13,468 nucleotides of DNA from an uncultured Coriobacteriaceae bacterium (GTDB lineage Bacteria > Actinomycetota > Coriobacteriia > Coriobacteriales > QAMH01), in NCBI GenBank assembly GCA_902783925.1, contig CACZSV010000015.1, positions 1 to 13,468 of the forward strand, given 5' to 3'. Under the pieces are notes generated by a model, which did not search any database, was not told where the DNA came from, and worked only from the letters and a program-made list of their open reading frames with translations. The position numbers and the translations under genes were made by a program. How positions within the stretch are numbered: position 1 is the stretch's first letter; each line of letters starts with the position of its first letter. Positions 7,128 through 13,468 of the stretch are shown here, one piece after another.

Positions 7128-7939
7128 GATACAAGACCTAAATCAATCATCTCGATGGAAACTATATGAGGGGCCTTCGCCACATCAATGACCTTGCCTG
7201 TCTGCTCGATATCGATTCGATTTTGTGGATCGGAGCTTGTAACGCGCTCGGAAATCTCCTCGACGACCTCGTAATTCTTGGTAATCTTTGCAAAAGCGGC
7301 GTACTTACTGTCGAGGTACGAAAGATCGCTCATGCAGATAAAGAAGCTCGATGCATCGCTTTGCTGCCCGTCGTCGGCACGGTTAAGCGCCATAACGCCA
7401 CGCTTGAGCGAGTTGGAGTTAGAGACATCGGATTCCTCATATTCGCCGGTGATAAGGTTTTTGTCCTCCTGCTCGGGGTTACCGGCGCGCATGTACATCT
7501 CGTTCAAGATCCAGAACACGGGCCTGCCGTTGTAATAGCCCAAGTCGACAAGCGTGCAGAACCTCTTCGCTGTCTCGGGGGCGGAATGCGCGTAGATTTC
7601 GATTTCGAGCGGACGGTCCTCGAAGCCTTGGAATACGAGCTCGGCATGATGGATGCCCTCGTAATACACATATTTTTGTTTGACGGTGACGTAGTCATCT
7701 TCTTCACTGGAACCGAAGAGGTTAAACAACTTCCAGCCCGTACTCGTCGACGAAGCCGCAGAAGAGCTCGCAGATGAGCTTTCCTGCGCTTGCGACGACG
7801 CAGACGAATCGCTTGCAACAGACGCACTCGAACTATGAGAAGACGCACCGGAAGCACCGCAGGCACACAGGCATAAGCCAAGTGCGAGAACACAGACGGC
7901 GATTACGGAGAGCTTTATGCTATGCAACACCTTGATCAT
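7124..7939 (-). CDS. Lipoprotein with degenerate cyclophilin-type domain
   Basis: A 271-residue paralogue of the next gene. A signal segment (about residues 8-24) ends in a lipobox LCAC with likely lipidated C27. A Ser/Ala-rich linker (about 29-67) follows, then a cyclophilin-like domain from about residue 93. Shared landmarks are GIHHA, FCTLVDLGYYNG, SSFFICM and LDSKYAAFAKI. At the active site the segment FWILNEMYMRAGN places W143 where the catalytic Arg should be and R151 where the conserved Gln should be, so isomerase activity is doubtful. The domain may instead bind peptides or act as a partner of the active paralogue. It starts 35 bases after trpS, with a poor ribosome binding site, and shares an ATGA overlap with the paralogue. 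The family call is firm; the loss of activity is inferred. Confidence 0.87.
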   Translation of the reverse strand: MIKVLHSIKLSVIAVCVLALGLCLCACGASGASSHSSSASVASDSSASSQAQESSSASSSAASSTSTGWKLFNLFGSSEEDDYVTVKQKYVYYEGIHHAELVFQGFEDRPLEIEIYAHSAPETAKRFCTLVDLGYYNGRPVFWILNEMYMRAGNPEQEDKNLITGEYEESDVSNSNSLKRGVMALNRADDGQQSDASSFFICMSDLSYLDSKYAAFAKITKNYEVVEEISERVTSSDPQNRIDIEQTGKVIDVAKAPHIVSIEMIDLGLVS

Positions 7940-7974
7940 GGTGAAGGTATTCTACTATATCCCCGCTTGCAGAA

Positions 7975-9024
7975 TTAATAGATCATGCCCATTGCCTCGC
8001 GTACCTCTTGCAAGGTCGCTTCGGCAATTTCGTTTGCACGCTTATTTCCATCGTGCAAGATGTCCTTGACCGTATCCATATCCTGCGCAAGCTCTTCACG
8101 ACGCTCGCGGATGGGCGCGAAATAACTGTTCACCGCTTCGGTGACGAATGCCTTGAGCGCGCCACCTCCCCCATTTCCGATTTCTGCGGCGATATCGACC
8201 TCGGTCCTTCCCGAGCAAAGCGCTGCCGTGGTAAGAAGCGCCGACACGCCAGGGCGGTTTTCGCGGTCGAACGTGATGTTGCGATCGGAGTCCGTCGGGG
8301 ACTTCTTGATGATCTTGGCGGTCTCTTCGGCCGTCATCGAAAGCGCGATGCCGTTGTGGTAGCTCTTCGACATCTTGCGCCCGTCAAGACCGGGAACCTC
8401 GATAACATCCGAGAGCACACCTTCAGGCTCGGGGAATACCTGCGCGTAACGCTCGTTGAAACGACGCGCAATGGTGCGTGTGAGCTCGATATGCGGCAGC
8501 TGATCTTTGCCCACGGGGACAATATTGCCTTTGCAGAAGAGAATGTCGCAAGCCTGATGAACGGGATACGTGAGCAAAAGGCCCGTAAGCGCGTGGCCCG
8601 ATGCCTCCTGTTCCGCCTTGACCGTCGGGTTGCGCTCGAGTTCGGATTCGCTCACGAGAGAGAGAAACGGCAGCATGAGCTGGTTGAGAGCGGGAACAGA
8701 AGAATGGGTGAAGATCATCGTCTTTTGCGGGTCGATACCGCAGGCAACGTAGTCGATAACCATGTTATAGACGTTATCGGCGATATTATCCGTGGTGTCG
8801 CGGTCGGTTATGACCTGATAATCCGCGATGATGATATTGGTGGCGATCCCGCGATTCTGAAGGTCGACGCGCCCTTTGAGCGTGCCGAAGTAATGCCCCA
8901 GATGAAGCCTGCCCGTGGGACGATCGCCCGTGAGCATCTTGTATTTGTCTGGATTCACATCGAAATCAGCGCGAATCGCATCGCTTTTGCGTTTTGCAGC
9001 CTCGAAGCTTCCCTCGTTTGGCAT
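7975..9024 (-). CDS. trpS: Tryptophanyl-tRNA synthetase
   Basis: TrpRS, a class I synthetase, charges tRNA-Trp with tryptophan. Seen in 349 residues: the HIGH-type signature HLGH (41-44) in PTGRLHLGHYFG, the substrate-pocket region HQACDILF (156-163), GKDQLPHIE (172-180), and the KMSKS loop exactly at 217-221. The frame is open to a TTG at 9048, but the ATG at 9024 has AGAAAGG 10 bases upstream and gives a normal N-terminus, so I place the start there. A 163-base spacer with a terminator for the preceding operon lies upstream, so trpS probably has its own promoter. No T-box consensus (AGGGTGG) is visible in that spacer. The two lipoprotein genes follow 35 bases downstream without an evident terminator. 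Confidence 0.96.
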   Translation of the reverse strand: MPNEGSFEAAKRKSDAIRADFDVNPDKYKMLTGDRPTGRLHLGHYFGTLKGRVDLQNRGIATNIIIADYQVITDRDTTDNIADNVYNMVIDYVACGIDPQKTMIFTHSSVPALNQLMLPFLSLVSESELERNPTVKAEQEASGHALTGLLLTYPVHQACDILFCKGNIVPVGKDQLPHIELTRTIARRFNERYAQVFPEPEGVLSDVIEVPGLDGRKMSKSYHNGIALSMTAEETAKIIKKSPTDSDRNITFDRENRPGVSALLTTAALCSGRTEVDIAAEIGNGGGGALKAFVTEAVNSYFAPIRERREELAQDMDTVKDILHDGNKRANEIAEATLQEVREAMGMIY

Positions 9025-9034
9025 GTGGATAGTG

Positions 9035-9041
9035 CCTTTCT
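9035..9041 (-). promoter_or_regulatory. Ribosome binding site deciding the trpS start
   Basis: The minus strand reads AGAAAGG, ending 10 bases before the ATG at 9024. It lies inside the longer open frame that begins with TTG at 9048, so it argues for the shorter protein. Confidence 0.5.
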
Positions 9042-9062
9042 CTTTCAACAGACGTGACGCAG

Positions 9063-9102
9063 ATAGTACACCATTTCAAAGTGTGCAGTGTGTTCAAAAT
9101 GG
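9063..9102 (-). promoter_or_regulatory. Possible trpS promoter -10 element and overlapping imperfect dyad
   Basis: Minus-strand TACTAT (9068-9063) fits a -10 element about 39 bases before the trpS ATG; I find no good -35 hexamer at the usual spacing. Just upstream, CCATTT (9071-9076) and AAATGG (9097-9102) form the outer arms of an imperfect inverted repeat with a 20-base core that contains GTGTG twice. This is where an operator would be expected, but the arms are only 6 perfect bases. Support is weak and rests on position between the rluB terminator and trpS. Confidence 0.25.
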
Positions 9103-9125
9103 AATAATGCGCAGCTGGTACGTGG

Positions 9126-9159
9126 AAAAGCCTGCCATGCCGTGTTTCACGGCATAGGC
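9126..9159 (-). terminator. Intrinsic terminator after rluB
   Basis: On the minus strand a perfect 8-base-pair stem ATGCCGTG/CACGGCAT with an AAA loop (9155-9137) can be extended by GCCT/AGGC past a three-base bulge and is followed at once by TTTT (9129-9126). It lies 28 bases after the rluB stop and upstream of trpS, so it most likely ends the scpA-scpB-rluB transcript. There is no T-run on the plus strand side, so it acts in one direction. Confidence 0.75.
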
Positions 9160-9187
9160 GTGCAGGGCCGGATAAGCATGATGGCGT

Positions 9188-9949
9188 TTAGCGCTTGGTA
9201 ATGAGCTTAAGCGCGGCGACCTCTTCCTGGCTCAGCAGACGCCACTTCCCCGCTGCCAGATTTCCCAGCTCAAGTGGGCCGAAGATATCACGGTGCAATT
9301 CGAGGACAGGGTGGTGAATGGCCGAGCACATGCGTTTGACCTGACGTTTTCTTCCCTCGCGTATGCGTATGGTGATATCGGCGGTGTTGTCCTTCCGTTT
9401 TCTATCGAGCACGACATCGGCAGGCTGGCATGGCCCATCATCGAGCACAATGCCCCTACGAAGCTCGTCAAGCTGTGCTTCACTCGGAACGCCATCCACG
9501 TGTGCTCGGTACGTCTTTGCCACATGATGCTTGGGATGCAGGAGCCGCTGGCCCATATCGCCGTCAGTCGTGAAGAGAAGCAGCCCGGTCGTGTCCTGAT
9601 CGAGGCGCCCAACAGGGAACAACCCCGGGTAACGCTCTATTGGCACAAGATTTGCCACGCACGGACGCTCATATGGGTCCGACATAGTCGTCAGGTACCC
9701 GGCGGGCTTGTTGAGCATGAGATACACGGCGCCGTCGGCAAGGTGCACTTCGCGCCCGTCGACGCGAACGACATCGACTTTGGGGTCGACTTTGCTGCCA
9801 AGCTCGCGTACCACGACCCCGTTCACGCTCACGCGACCAGCCGTCATGAGGTCTTCTGACCCACGGCGGCTTGCTACACCCGCACGCGCGAGAAACTTCT
9901 GCAGGCGCATGGGAAACGGCTGCTCGGGAATATGCATCGTATCGCTCAT
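9188..9949 (-). CDS. rluB: Ribosomal large-subunit pseudouridine synthase, RluB/RsuA family
   Basis: A 253-residue pseudouridine synthase of the RsuA/RluB/RluE/RluF family, which isomerises a specific uridine in rRNA. Seen: an N-terminal S4 RNA-binding domain (about 14-60; RLQKFLARAGVASRR), the segment LMLNKPAGYL (77-86), the catalytic motif GRLDQDTTGLLL with D117 as the expected nucleophile, and a C-terminal basic motif GRKRQVKRM. The family cannot be narrowed to an exact uridine from sequence alone; RluB, acting on 23S rRNA, is the usual partner of scpAB in Gram-positive operons. The ATG at 9949 overlaps the scpB stop (ATGA), which supports translational coupling. An internal ATG at 9937 is a less likely start. 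A hairpin terminator follows. Confidence 0.93.
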   Translation of the reverse strand: MSDTMHIPEQPFPMRLQKFLARAGVASRRGSEDLMTAGRVSVNGVVVRELGSKVDPKVDVVRVDGREVHLADGAVYLMLNKPAGYLTTMSDPYERPCVANLVPIERYPGLFPVGRLDQDTTGLLLFTTDGDMGQRLLHPKHHVAKTYRAHVDGVPSEAQLDELRRGIVLDDGPCQPADVVLDRKRKDNTADITIRIREGRKRQVKRMCSAIHHPVLELHRDIFGPLELGNLAAGKWRLLSQEEVAALKLITKR

Positions 9950-10821
9950 TCGATTACCAGGATGTCTTCCTCGTCCTCGTCCTCGTCGTCGTCATCGACG
10001 CCGTCGAATTCGCTATCCTTTTCCTCATCGTCATCGTCGTCTGCATAGTCGACTTCGACCTTCTCGGTCATAGCCTCGCCGATAATATCGGCCATGGCTT
10101 CAGAATCGTCTACACGCTCGTCGTCTCCACGGTCAACATCTTCGACCACAATGCGCTCGTCTTCTTCAATCGCGCGTCCCTGCGCGTCGTCGACAAGCTC
10201 GGTATCTTCATCATCTGTATCAAACCCAAGCTGGTTTGAACTTACGCCCTCGTTTCCGCTCAGGCGTTCGCGAATGTACTCGCGGCTTTCGTCATCGGGG
10301 GCAAAATCCTCAAGCGGGGGGAGATCGTGCACACTCTTAAGCCCGAAGCGCTCGAGAAAACTGCGGGTTGTTCCATACAGAATGGCGTTTCCAGGAGCGT
10401 TGTCGCGTCCCATCTCGCGCACGAGGCCCTTTTCGACGAGCGACGAGACGACACCTTCTGAGTTGACGCCGCGCACTGCGTTGATACCGGCGCGCGTCAC
10501 GGGTTGATGGTACGCGATAATGGCGAGCGTTTCGAGAGCGGCCTGGGAGAGCTTGCGCGTATCCCAGGAAACGATGTACTTCTCGATAAGCCCGTGATGC
10601 GCGGGATGGGTGAAGAAACGCCAGCCCCCGGCGACTTCGCGCAGCTGAATCCCGCGGTCCTCATCTTGGTATTCGGCTGCGAGCAGCGCGAGCGCCTCGT
10701 CCATTTTTCCGGGCGCCACGCCAATCATCGTCGCAAGCTTGGCAGAGCTTGCCGGCTCATCCGAAACAAAGAGCATCGCCTCGGCGGCGCTCATCAATTC
10801 TGCATAGGCTTCATCGCGCAT
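9946..10821 (-). CDS. scpB: Segregation and condensation protein B with long acidic tail
   Basis: ScpB dimers bind the ScpA kleisin and regulate the SMC condensin complex during chromosome segregation. The first 185 or so of 291 residues hold the paired winged-helix core; recognisable family segments are EAMLFVSDEPAS, LSQAALETLAIIAYHQPVTR (about 91-110), IRGV-like INAVRGVNS and LYGTT..FLERFGL. From about residue 200 to the end the chain turns into a strongly acidic, probably disordered tail dominated by Asp and Glu, ending EEDILVIE. Most ScpB proteins of about 180-200 residues lack this. The frame also allows a GTG at 10830 overlapping the scpA stop, but AGGAG lies 8 bases before the ATG at 10821 and would abut the GTG, so the ATG is preferred. 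Confidence 0.94.
   Translation of the reverse strand: MRDEAYAELMSAAEAMLFVSDEPASSAKLATMIGVAPGKMDEALALLAAEYQDEDRGIQLREVAGGWRFFTHPAHHGLIEKYIVSWDTRKLSQAALETLAIIAYHQPVTRAGINAVRGVNSEGVVSSLVEKGLVREMGRDNAPGNAILYGTTRSFLERFGLKSVHDLPPLEDFAPDDESREYIRERLSGNEGVSSNQLGFDTDDEDTELVDDAQGRAIEEDERIVVEDVDRGDDERVDDSEAMADIIGEAMTEKVEVDYADDDDDEEKDSEFDGVDDDDEDEDEEDILVIE
9965..10041 (-). repeat. GAN-codon low-complexity runs encoding the ScpB acidic tail
   Basis: Two runs of Asp/Glu codons (9965-9999 and 10021-10041) read on the plus strand as near-tandem TCC/TCG/TCA triplets. They code for the acidic end of ScpB. Trinucleotide runs of this kind can change length by replication slippage without shifting the frame; whether they vary here is not known. 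Confidence 0.6.
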
Positions 10822-10826
10822 ATTCG

Positions 10827-11714
10827 TCACTCCTGATTATCCTGTTCGGCATTGGCGGCCTCGCCATCCAAAGCTGACGCCGCTTCTAATGCCGCCGGGT
10901 CCAAGCTATCGAGCGTCGGGTCTTCTGGCATGCCCCAATCGGGAACCGAGAAATCGGTAATCTCGGGCGCAGATTCATCAATCGCGAGCTCGATTTCCTC
11001 AAAAGCGGCGTCCTGATGCACGGTGATGACACCGCGTTTGTAGAGCTCGAGTATTGCCAGAAACGTAACCACAACCAACTCGGGTGTCGCCGAATCTCCC
11101 ACGAGCTCGGTAAAGGTCCTGTTCTTGCGCCTGCGCATGGTACGGTAAATACCCTCGACATGACGCTCCATGGAAATGGGAACGGCAGCGATATGCTCGG
11201 CCTCGAGCAGAAAGGTATCGCGGCGTGCGGCGATATCTGCGCAGATCACCGCCAGTCCATGTAAGGTGATGTCTTTGAGAAAATCTGGCATGAGCCCGAG
11301 AAACTCCGGTTCGATTCCTGCTTCGCGCGGATGCATTTTGCTCTCGTTTTCCATTCGTGCACCAAGCGCGGCACCAGCGTTCTTGAACTTCTTGTAGGTG
11401 ACTAGGCGCTCCACGAGAATATCGCGGGTCTGCTCGGGCGTGAGATCTGCAAATTCCTCGTCGAGTTCAATATCCTGCGGCGATTGCGAGGGTAGAAGGG
11501 ACGCCGCCTTCATCTGGAGCAGCGTGGCAGCAACGACGATGAAGTCGCTCGCGATGTCAAGGTCAAGGTCCTTCATACGCTCGACCTCGGCCAGGTACTG
11601 ATCGGCGATTTCTGCAATGGAGATGGCGCCGATGTCGATCTTCTGACGCGACACGAGGCGCAAGAGCAAATCGAACGGCCCCTGATAGGCGTCTATGCGC
11701 ACCCGATATGACAA
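10827..11714 (-). CDS. scpA: Segregation and condensation protein A (kleisin)
   Basis: ScpA is the kleisin that bridges the SMC heads and recruits ScpB in bacterial condensin. The 295-residue protein begins with the family hallmark YQGPFDLLLRLVSRQKIDI (residues 10-28) followed by ISIAEIADQYL, continues with the LLQMKAASLLPS helix, and has the C-terminal winged-helix segment (VTFLAILELYKRGVITVHQ) that contacts the SMC head. The tail after about residue 255 is acidic. The start is TTG at 11714, chosen because AAGGGGAG lies 5 bases before it and the family N-terminus begins immediately after. It lies 72 bases after the membrane-protein gene and a few bases before scpB, so scpA likely heads the scpA-scpB-rluB operon. 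Confidence 0.95.
   Translation of the reverse strand: MSYRVRIDAYQGPFDLLLRLVSRQKIDIGAISIAEIADQYLAEVERMKDLDLDIASDFIVVAATLLQMKAASLLPSQSPQDIELDEEFADLTPEQTRDILVERLVTYKKFKNAGAALGARMENESKMHPREAGIEPEFLGLMPDFLKDITLHGLAVICADIAARRDTFLLEAEHIAAVPISMERHVEGIYRTMRRRKNRTFTELVGDSATPELVVVTFLAILELYKRGVITVHQDAAFEEIELAIDESAPEITDFSVPDWGMPEDPTLDSLDPAALEAASALDGEAANAEQDNQE
10830..10834 (-). promoter_or_regulatory. Ribosome binding site deciding the scpB start
   Basis: Minus-strand AGGAG, 8 bases before the ATG at 10821 and overlapping the end of scpA. It touches the competing GTG at 10830, which would leave no spacing, so the ATG is the better start. Confidence 0.6.
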
Positions 11715-11719
11715 GCAAG

Positions 11720-11727
11720 CTCCCCTT
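11720..11727 (-). promoter_or_regulatory. Ribosome binding site supporting the TTG start of scpA
   Basis: Minus-strand AAGGGGAG, 5 bases upstream of the TTG at 11714. This supports an unusual TTG start for scpA. Confidence 0.6.
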
Positions 11728-11786
11728 CAGACGTTTCCGTGGACAGCATTTTAGCGCAGCGCCGTCGATTTCACGTCGTTCATCTG

Positions 11787-13468
11787 CTAGATGAGATCTA
11801 TGACCGCGTCTTCGTCAATCTTATAAACCATAAGATCCGAGACACCGGAGAGCGTCACCTGCGTCGCATGTGCCGTGTCGATTTTCAGCGCCTGCCCGGT
11901 ATGTACGATGACATAGCTGATTCCACGCGCATCGTCGCATGTTCTGCCGTTCACACCAAAGATGTTGTCTCCCATGGTCGCATCGCTGGCAAGAAGCAGC
12001 TCTTTTTGCCCGCCGCCTTCTTCAAGCACAACGCGCTTGAAATCTTCGCGCAGGATATAGCAGCAATTATTCTTATCGTTGTCTATATAGACGTCCATGA
12101 GATTGTTAATCGAAGACGAGCTGTCGTCGTAGACGATGAGCGCCTGCTCGCCTTGCGGCAGCGCGTCGATGAACTTCTCGACCTCGCATACTTGCGCGAC
12201 GTTGTCTTCTTCGACCGTATAGACCGACGTGTTGTACTGCCATGCCCCGTAATTGTTCGCCAGCATGTACATCGCGATGAAAGCGAGCACGAGCATCCCC
12301 GCCTCGAAGCGACGCCTGGAAAGAAGCGCGAAAAGCCCGAAGGCGAGATACGCGCACGCAAGCACGCGCGCGAGCCACACAAGAGGGACGATCTCGAGCC
12401 AGGACCCATGGTAGATGTCACTTGGGTTGGACGACCCCGAGACATCGTAGTTCGGATCAACCGGCAACGGCTCGCCCATATCGTTTGCCAGCCTGAGCAC
12501 ATGCATCTGCGCATTGTCAAAGCCCTGCGCGTAATCGGCGCTCCCAAACATGAAAAGCGTGAAAACGCAGGTAACACCCGTAAGCGTGCATACAAGCGCC
12601 AGACTTGCGGGATTACGCCTCAGATACACCGCATCGCGTCGTATCAGCTGCTTGATAAACAAGAACAGCAAGGGCAGGAATATGGGCGCGACGTAGCGCA
12701 CATGCGGGCGTATGCCGACATGCCCCACGTCTTCGCGAATCGAAATGGTGTAGACAACTGCAAGCAGAATAAACGCGAAGGATAAAGCGCTGAAGAGATA
12801 GAGTTCGCGTTCGCGGCGCGTGAGGCGCCTGAACGTGAGCGCCGGCAGCAAAAGCGGAAAGAACGCGAAGGCCATGGCAAAGTGAAGGCTGTCCATGGCG
12901 ATGGCGTAAAACGTGAAGAGAACCGTATAGGGATTCGCAAGAACACTCGGATCAGTTTGGTTGTACGAGTTGAGCAAACCGGAAAACAGGGTCAACTTGA
13001 GCAAGACGAACGGAACGGCCAGCCCTGCAAGAAAGCACACGAGAGCGAGCGCGTTGTCTTTTCTGCGCGATGCATCTTTCACGAGCTTCACGATCATCAT
13101 GCACAGAAAGGCGAGCGCAAACCCCAGCGCCACCTCTTTGGCAAGATAGCACAGATAGCATAGAAGCCCTGCCAGGGCGCTCCACATGAGCTGACGCGCT
13201 CCGCTTTGCTCGAATGCCACAAGACAGCATGCGATGAGCCAGAGCGCAAGCGGCAGATACACGCTTTCGCTCAGGAAAGTCATCGAGTAGCACATATCGG
13301 GGCAGATGAGCGTCAAGAGCAGACAGATGATTATGGGCGTGCGCGCAAAGCCAAAGACCCTGCGGGCGAGCATATAGGCGGGAAACACCGCCGAACTCAC
13401 GTATATGCAGCTCAAGATGCTTATCACACTCGCGCGCGTCTGGGGATCGTTAAAGAAATAGGCGGGGA
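11787..13468 (-). CDS. Polytopic membrane protein, probable GT-C-type glycosyltransferase (N-terminus outside window)
   Basis: The frame is open through the right edge; counting from there, 559 residues are visible and the true start lies outside (the GTG at 13427 is probably internal). The chain has about 10-12 hydrophobic membrane segments, including VFPAYMLARRVFG early on and a HVRYVAPIFLPLLFLF segment near the middle, both typical of large PMT/ArnT-like (GT-C, GT39-type) membrane glycosyltransferases. About 150 residues after the last membrane segment (roughly 11790-12242) form a soluble C-terminal domain with alternating hydrophobic strands such as ALIVYDD and ISYVIVHTG, presumably extracytoplasmic. 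The catalytic Asp loop expected near the N-terminus is not in the window, so activity cannot be judged. Such enzymes transfer sugars from polyprenyl-phosphate carriers to cell-surface glycans. The gene ends in TAG. The 72-base gap to scpA has no obvious hairpin terminator. Confidence 0.7.
   Translation of the reverse strand, partial: PAYFFNDPQTRASVISILSCIYVSSAVFPAYMLARRVFGFARTPIIICLLLTLICPDMCYSMTFLSESVYLPLALWLIACCLVAFEQSGARQLMWSALAGLLCYLCYLAKEVALGFALAFLCMMIVKLVKDASRRKDNALALVCFLAGLAVPFVLLKLTLFSGLLNSYNQTDPSVLANPYTVLFTFYAIAMDSLHFAMAFAFFPLLLPALTFRRLTRRERELYLFSALSFAFILLAVVYTISIREDVGHVGIRPHVRYVAPIFLPLLFLFIKQLIRRDAVYLRRNPASLALVCTLTGVTCVFTLFMFGSADYAQGFDNAQMHVLRLANDMGEPLPVDPNYDVSGSSNPSDIYHGSWLEIVPLVWLARVLACAYLAFGLFALLSRRRFEAGMLVLAFIAMYMLANNYGAWQYNTSVYTVEEDNVAQVCEVEKFIDALPQGEQALIVYDDSSSSINNLMDVYIDNDKNNCCYILREDFKRVVLEEGGGQKELLLASDATMGDNIFGVNGRTCDDARGISYVIVHTGQALKIDTAHATQVTLSGVSDLMVYKIDEDAVIDLI

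Noticed and set aside
8008..9057. 349-codon plus-strand open frame opposite trpS
   Set aside because: It lies wholly antisense to trpS, whose motifs are unambiguous. Its composition is Arg-rich with no recognisable domain, as expected of a shadow frame in GC-biased DNA.
9025..9125. T-box riboswitch upstream of trpS
   Set aside because: The spacer is short and lacks the conserved T-box sequence AGGGTGG and an antiterminator. The only hairpin fits termination of rluB.
11715..11786. Promoter for scpA (TAAAAT as -10) in the 72-base gap
   Set aside because: A TAAAAT is present on the minus strand, but no -35-like hexamer lies at a reasonable distance, so I do not list it as a feature.
11739..12785. 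348-codon plus-strand open frame opposite the membrane protein gene
   Set aside because: It is antisense to a clear polytopic membrane protein, is full of Arg and His, and shows no domain or convincing ribosome binding site.

Overview
The window looks chromosomal, from a bacterium of moderately high GC. The best fit is an actinobacterium of the Coriobacteriia type. The basis is gene content and order (tyrA-aroA-cmk-plsC-ispH followed by a PDZ/radical SAM/DUF512 gene, scpA-scpB-rluB), Ser/Ala-rich lipoprotein cyclophilins, and mixed ATG/GTG/TTG starts. This assignment is an inference from family knowledge; there is no rRNA or other marker to confirm it. Every gene I accept lies on the minus strand, so the window reads from right to left. 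I see no tRNA, rRNA, CRISPR array, insertion sequence or phage gene, and no gene-free stretch above 300 bases.

Right end (11787-13468): the C-terminal part of a polytopic membrane protein resembling GT-C glycosyltransferases, cut by the window edge. After a 72-base gap comes scpA-scpB-rluB (9188-11714), a tightly packed cluster for chromosome segregation (kleisin and winged-helix partners of SMC) and rRNA pseudouridylation. It ends at a clear hairpin terminator at about 9126-9159. ScpB carries a very acidic C-terminal tail of about 90 residues.

Middle (5257-9024): trpS, preceded by its own 163-base spacer. It is followed by two adjacent lipoproteins with cyclophilin-type peptidyl-prolyl isomerase domains (the upstream one has lost key active-site residues) and then tyrA. 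tyrA overlaps aroA by one base. TyrA and AroA act in aromatic amino acid synthesis, and TrpS uses one of the products.

Left part (314-5257): aroA, cmk, plsC, ispH and the radical SAM/DUF512 gene, with gaps of 54 bases or less. They cover shikimate, nucleotide, phospholipid and isoprenoid metabolism and follow a conserved bacterial gene order.

Left end (1-213): an open frame that begins with a good signal peptide, is interrupted by a TAG codon at residue 28, and then stays open in the same frame to the window edge with a secreted-protein-like composition. This looks like a nonsense-disrupted (or mis-sequenced) exported protein gene. TAG serves as the normal stop of cmk and of the membrane protein gene, so general recoding of TAG is unlikely.

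Most of the window is conserved housekeeping. I do not see a convincing new multi-gene system. The points most worth a second look are the amber-interrupted exported protein, the active/degenerate cyclophilin pair, the acidic ScpB tail, and the terminator/dyad arrangement upstream of trpS.
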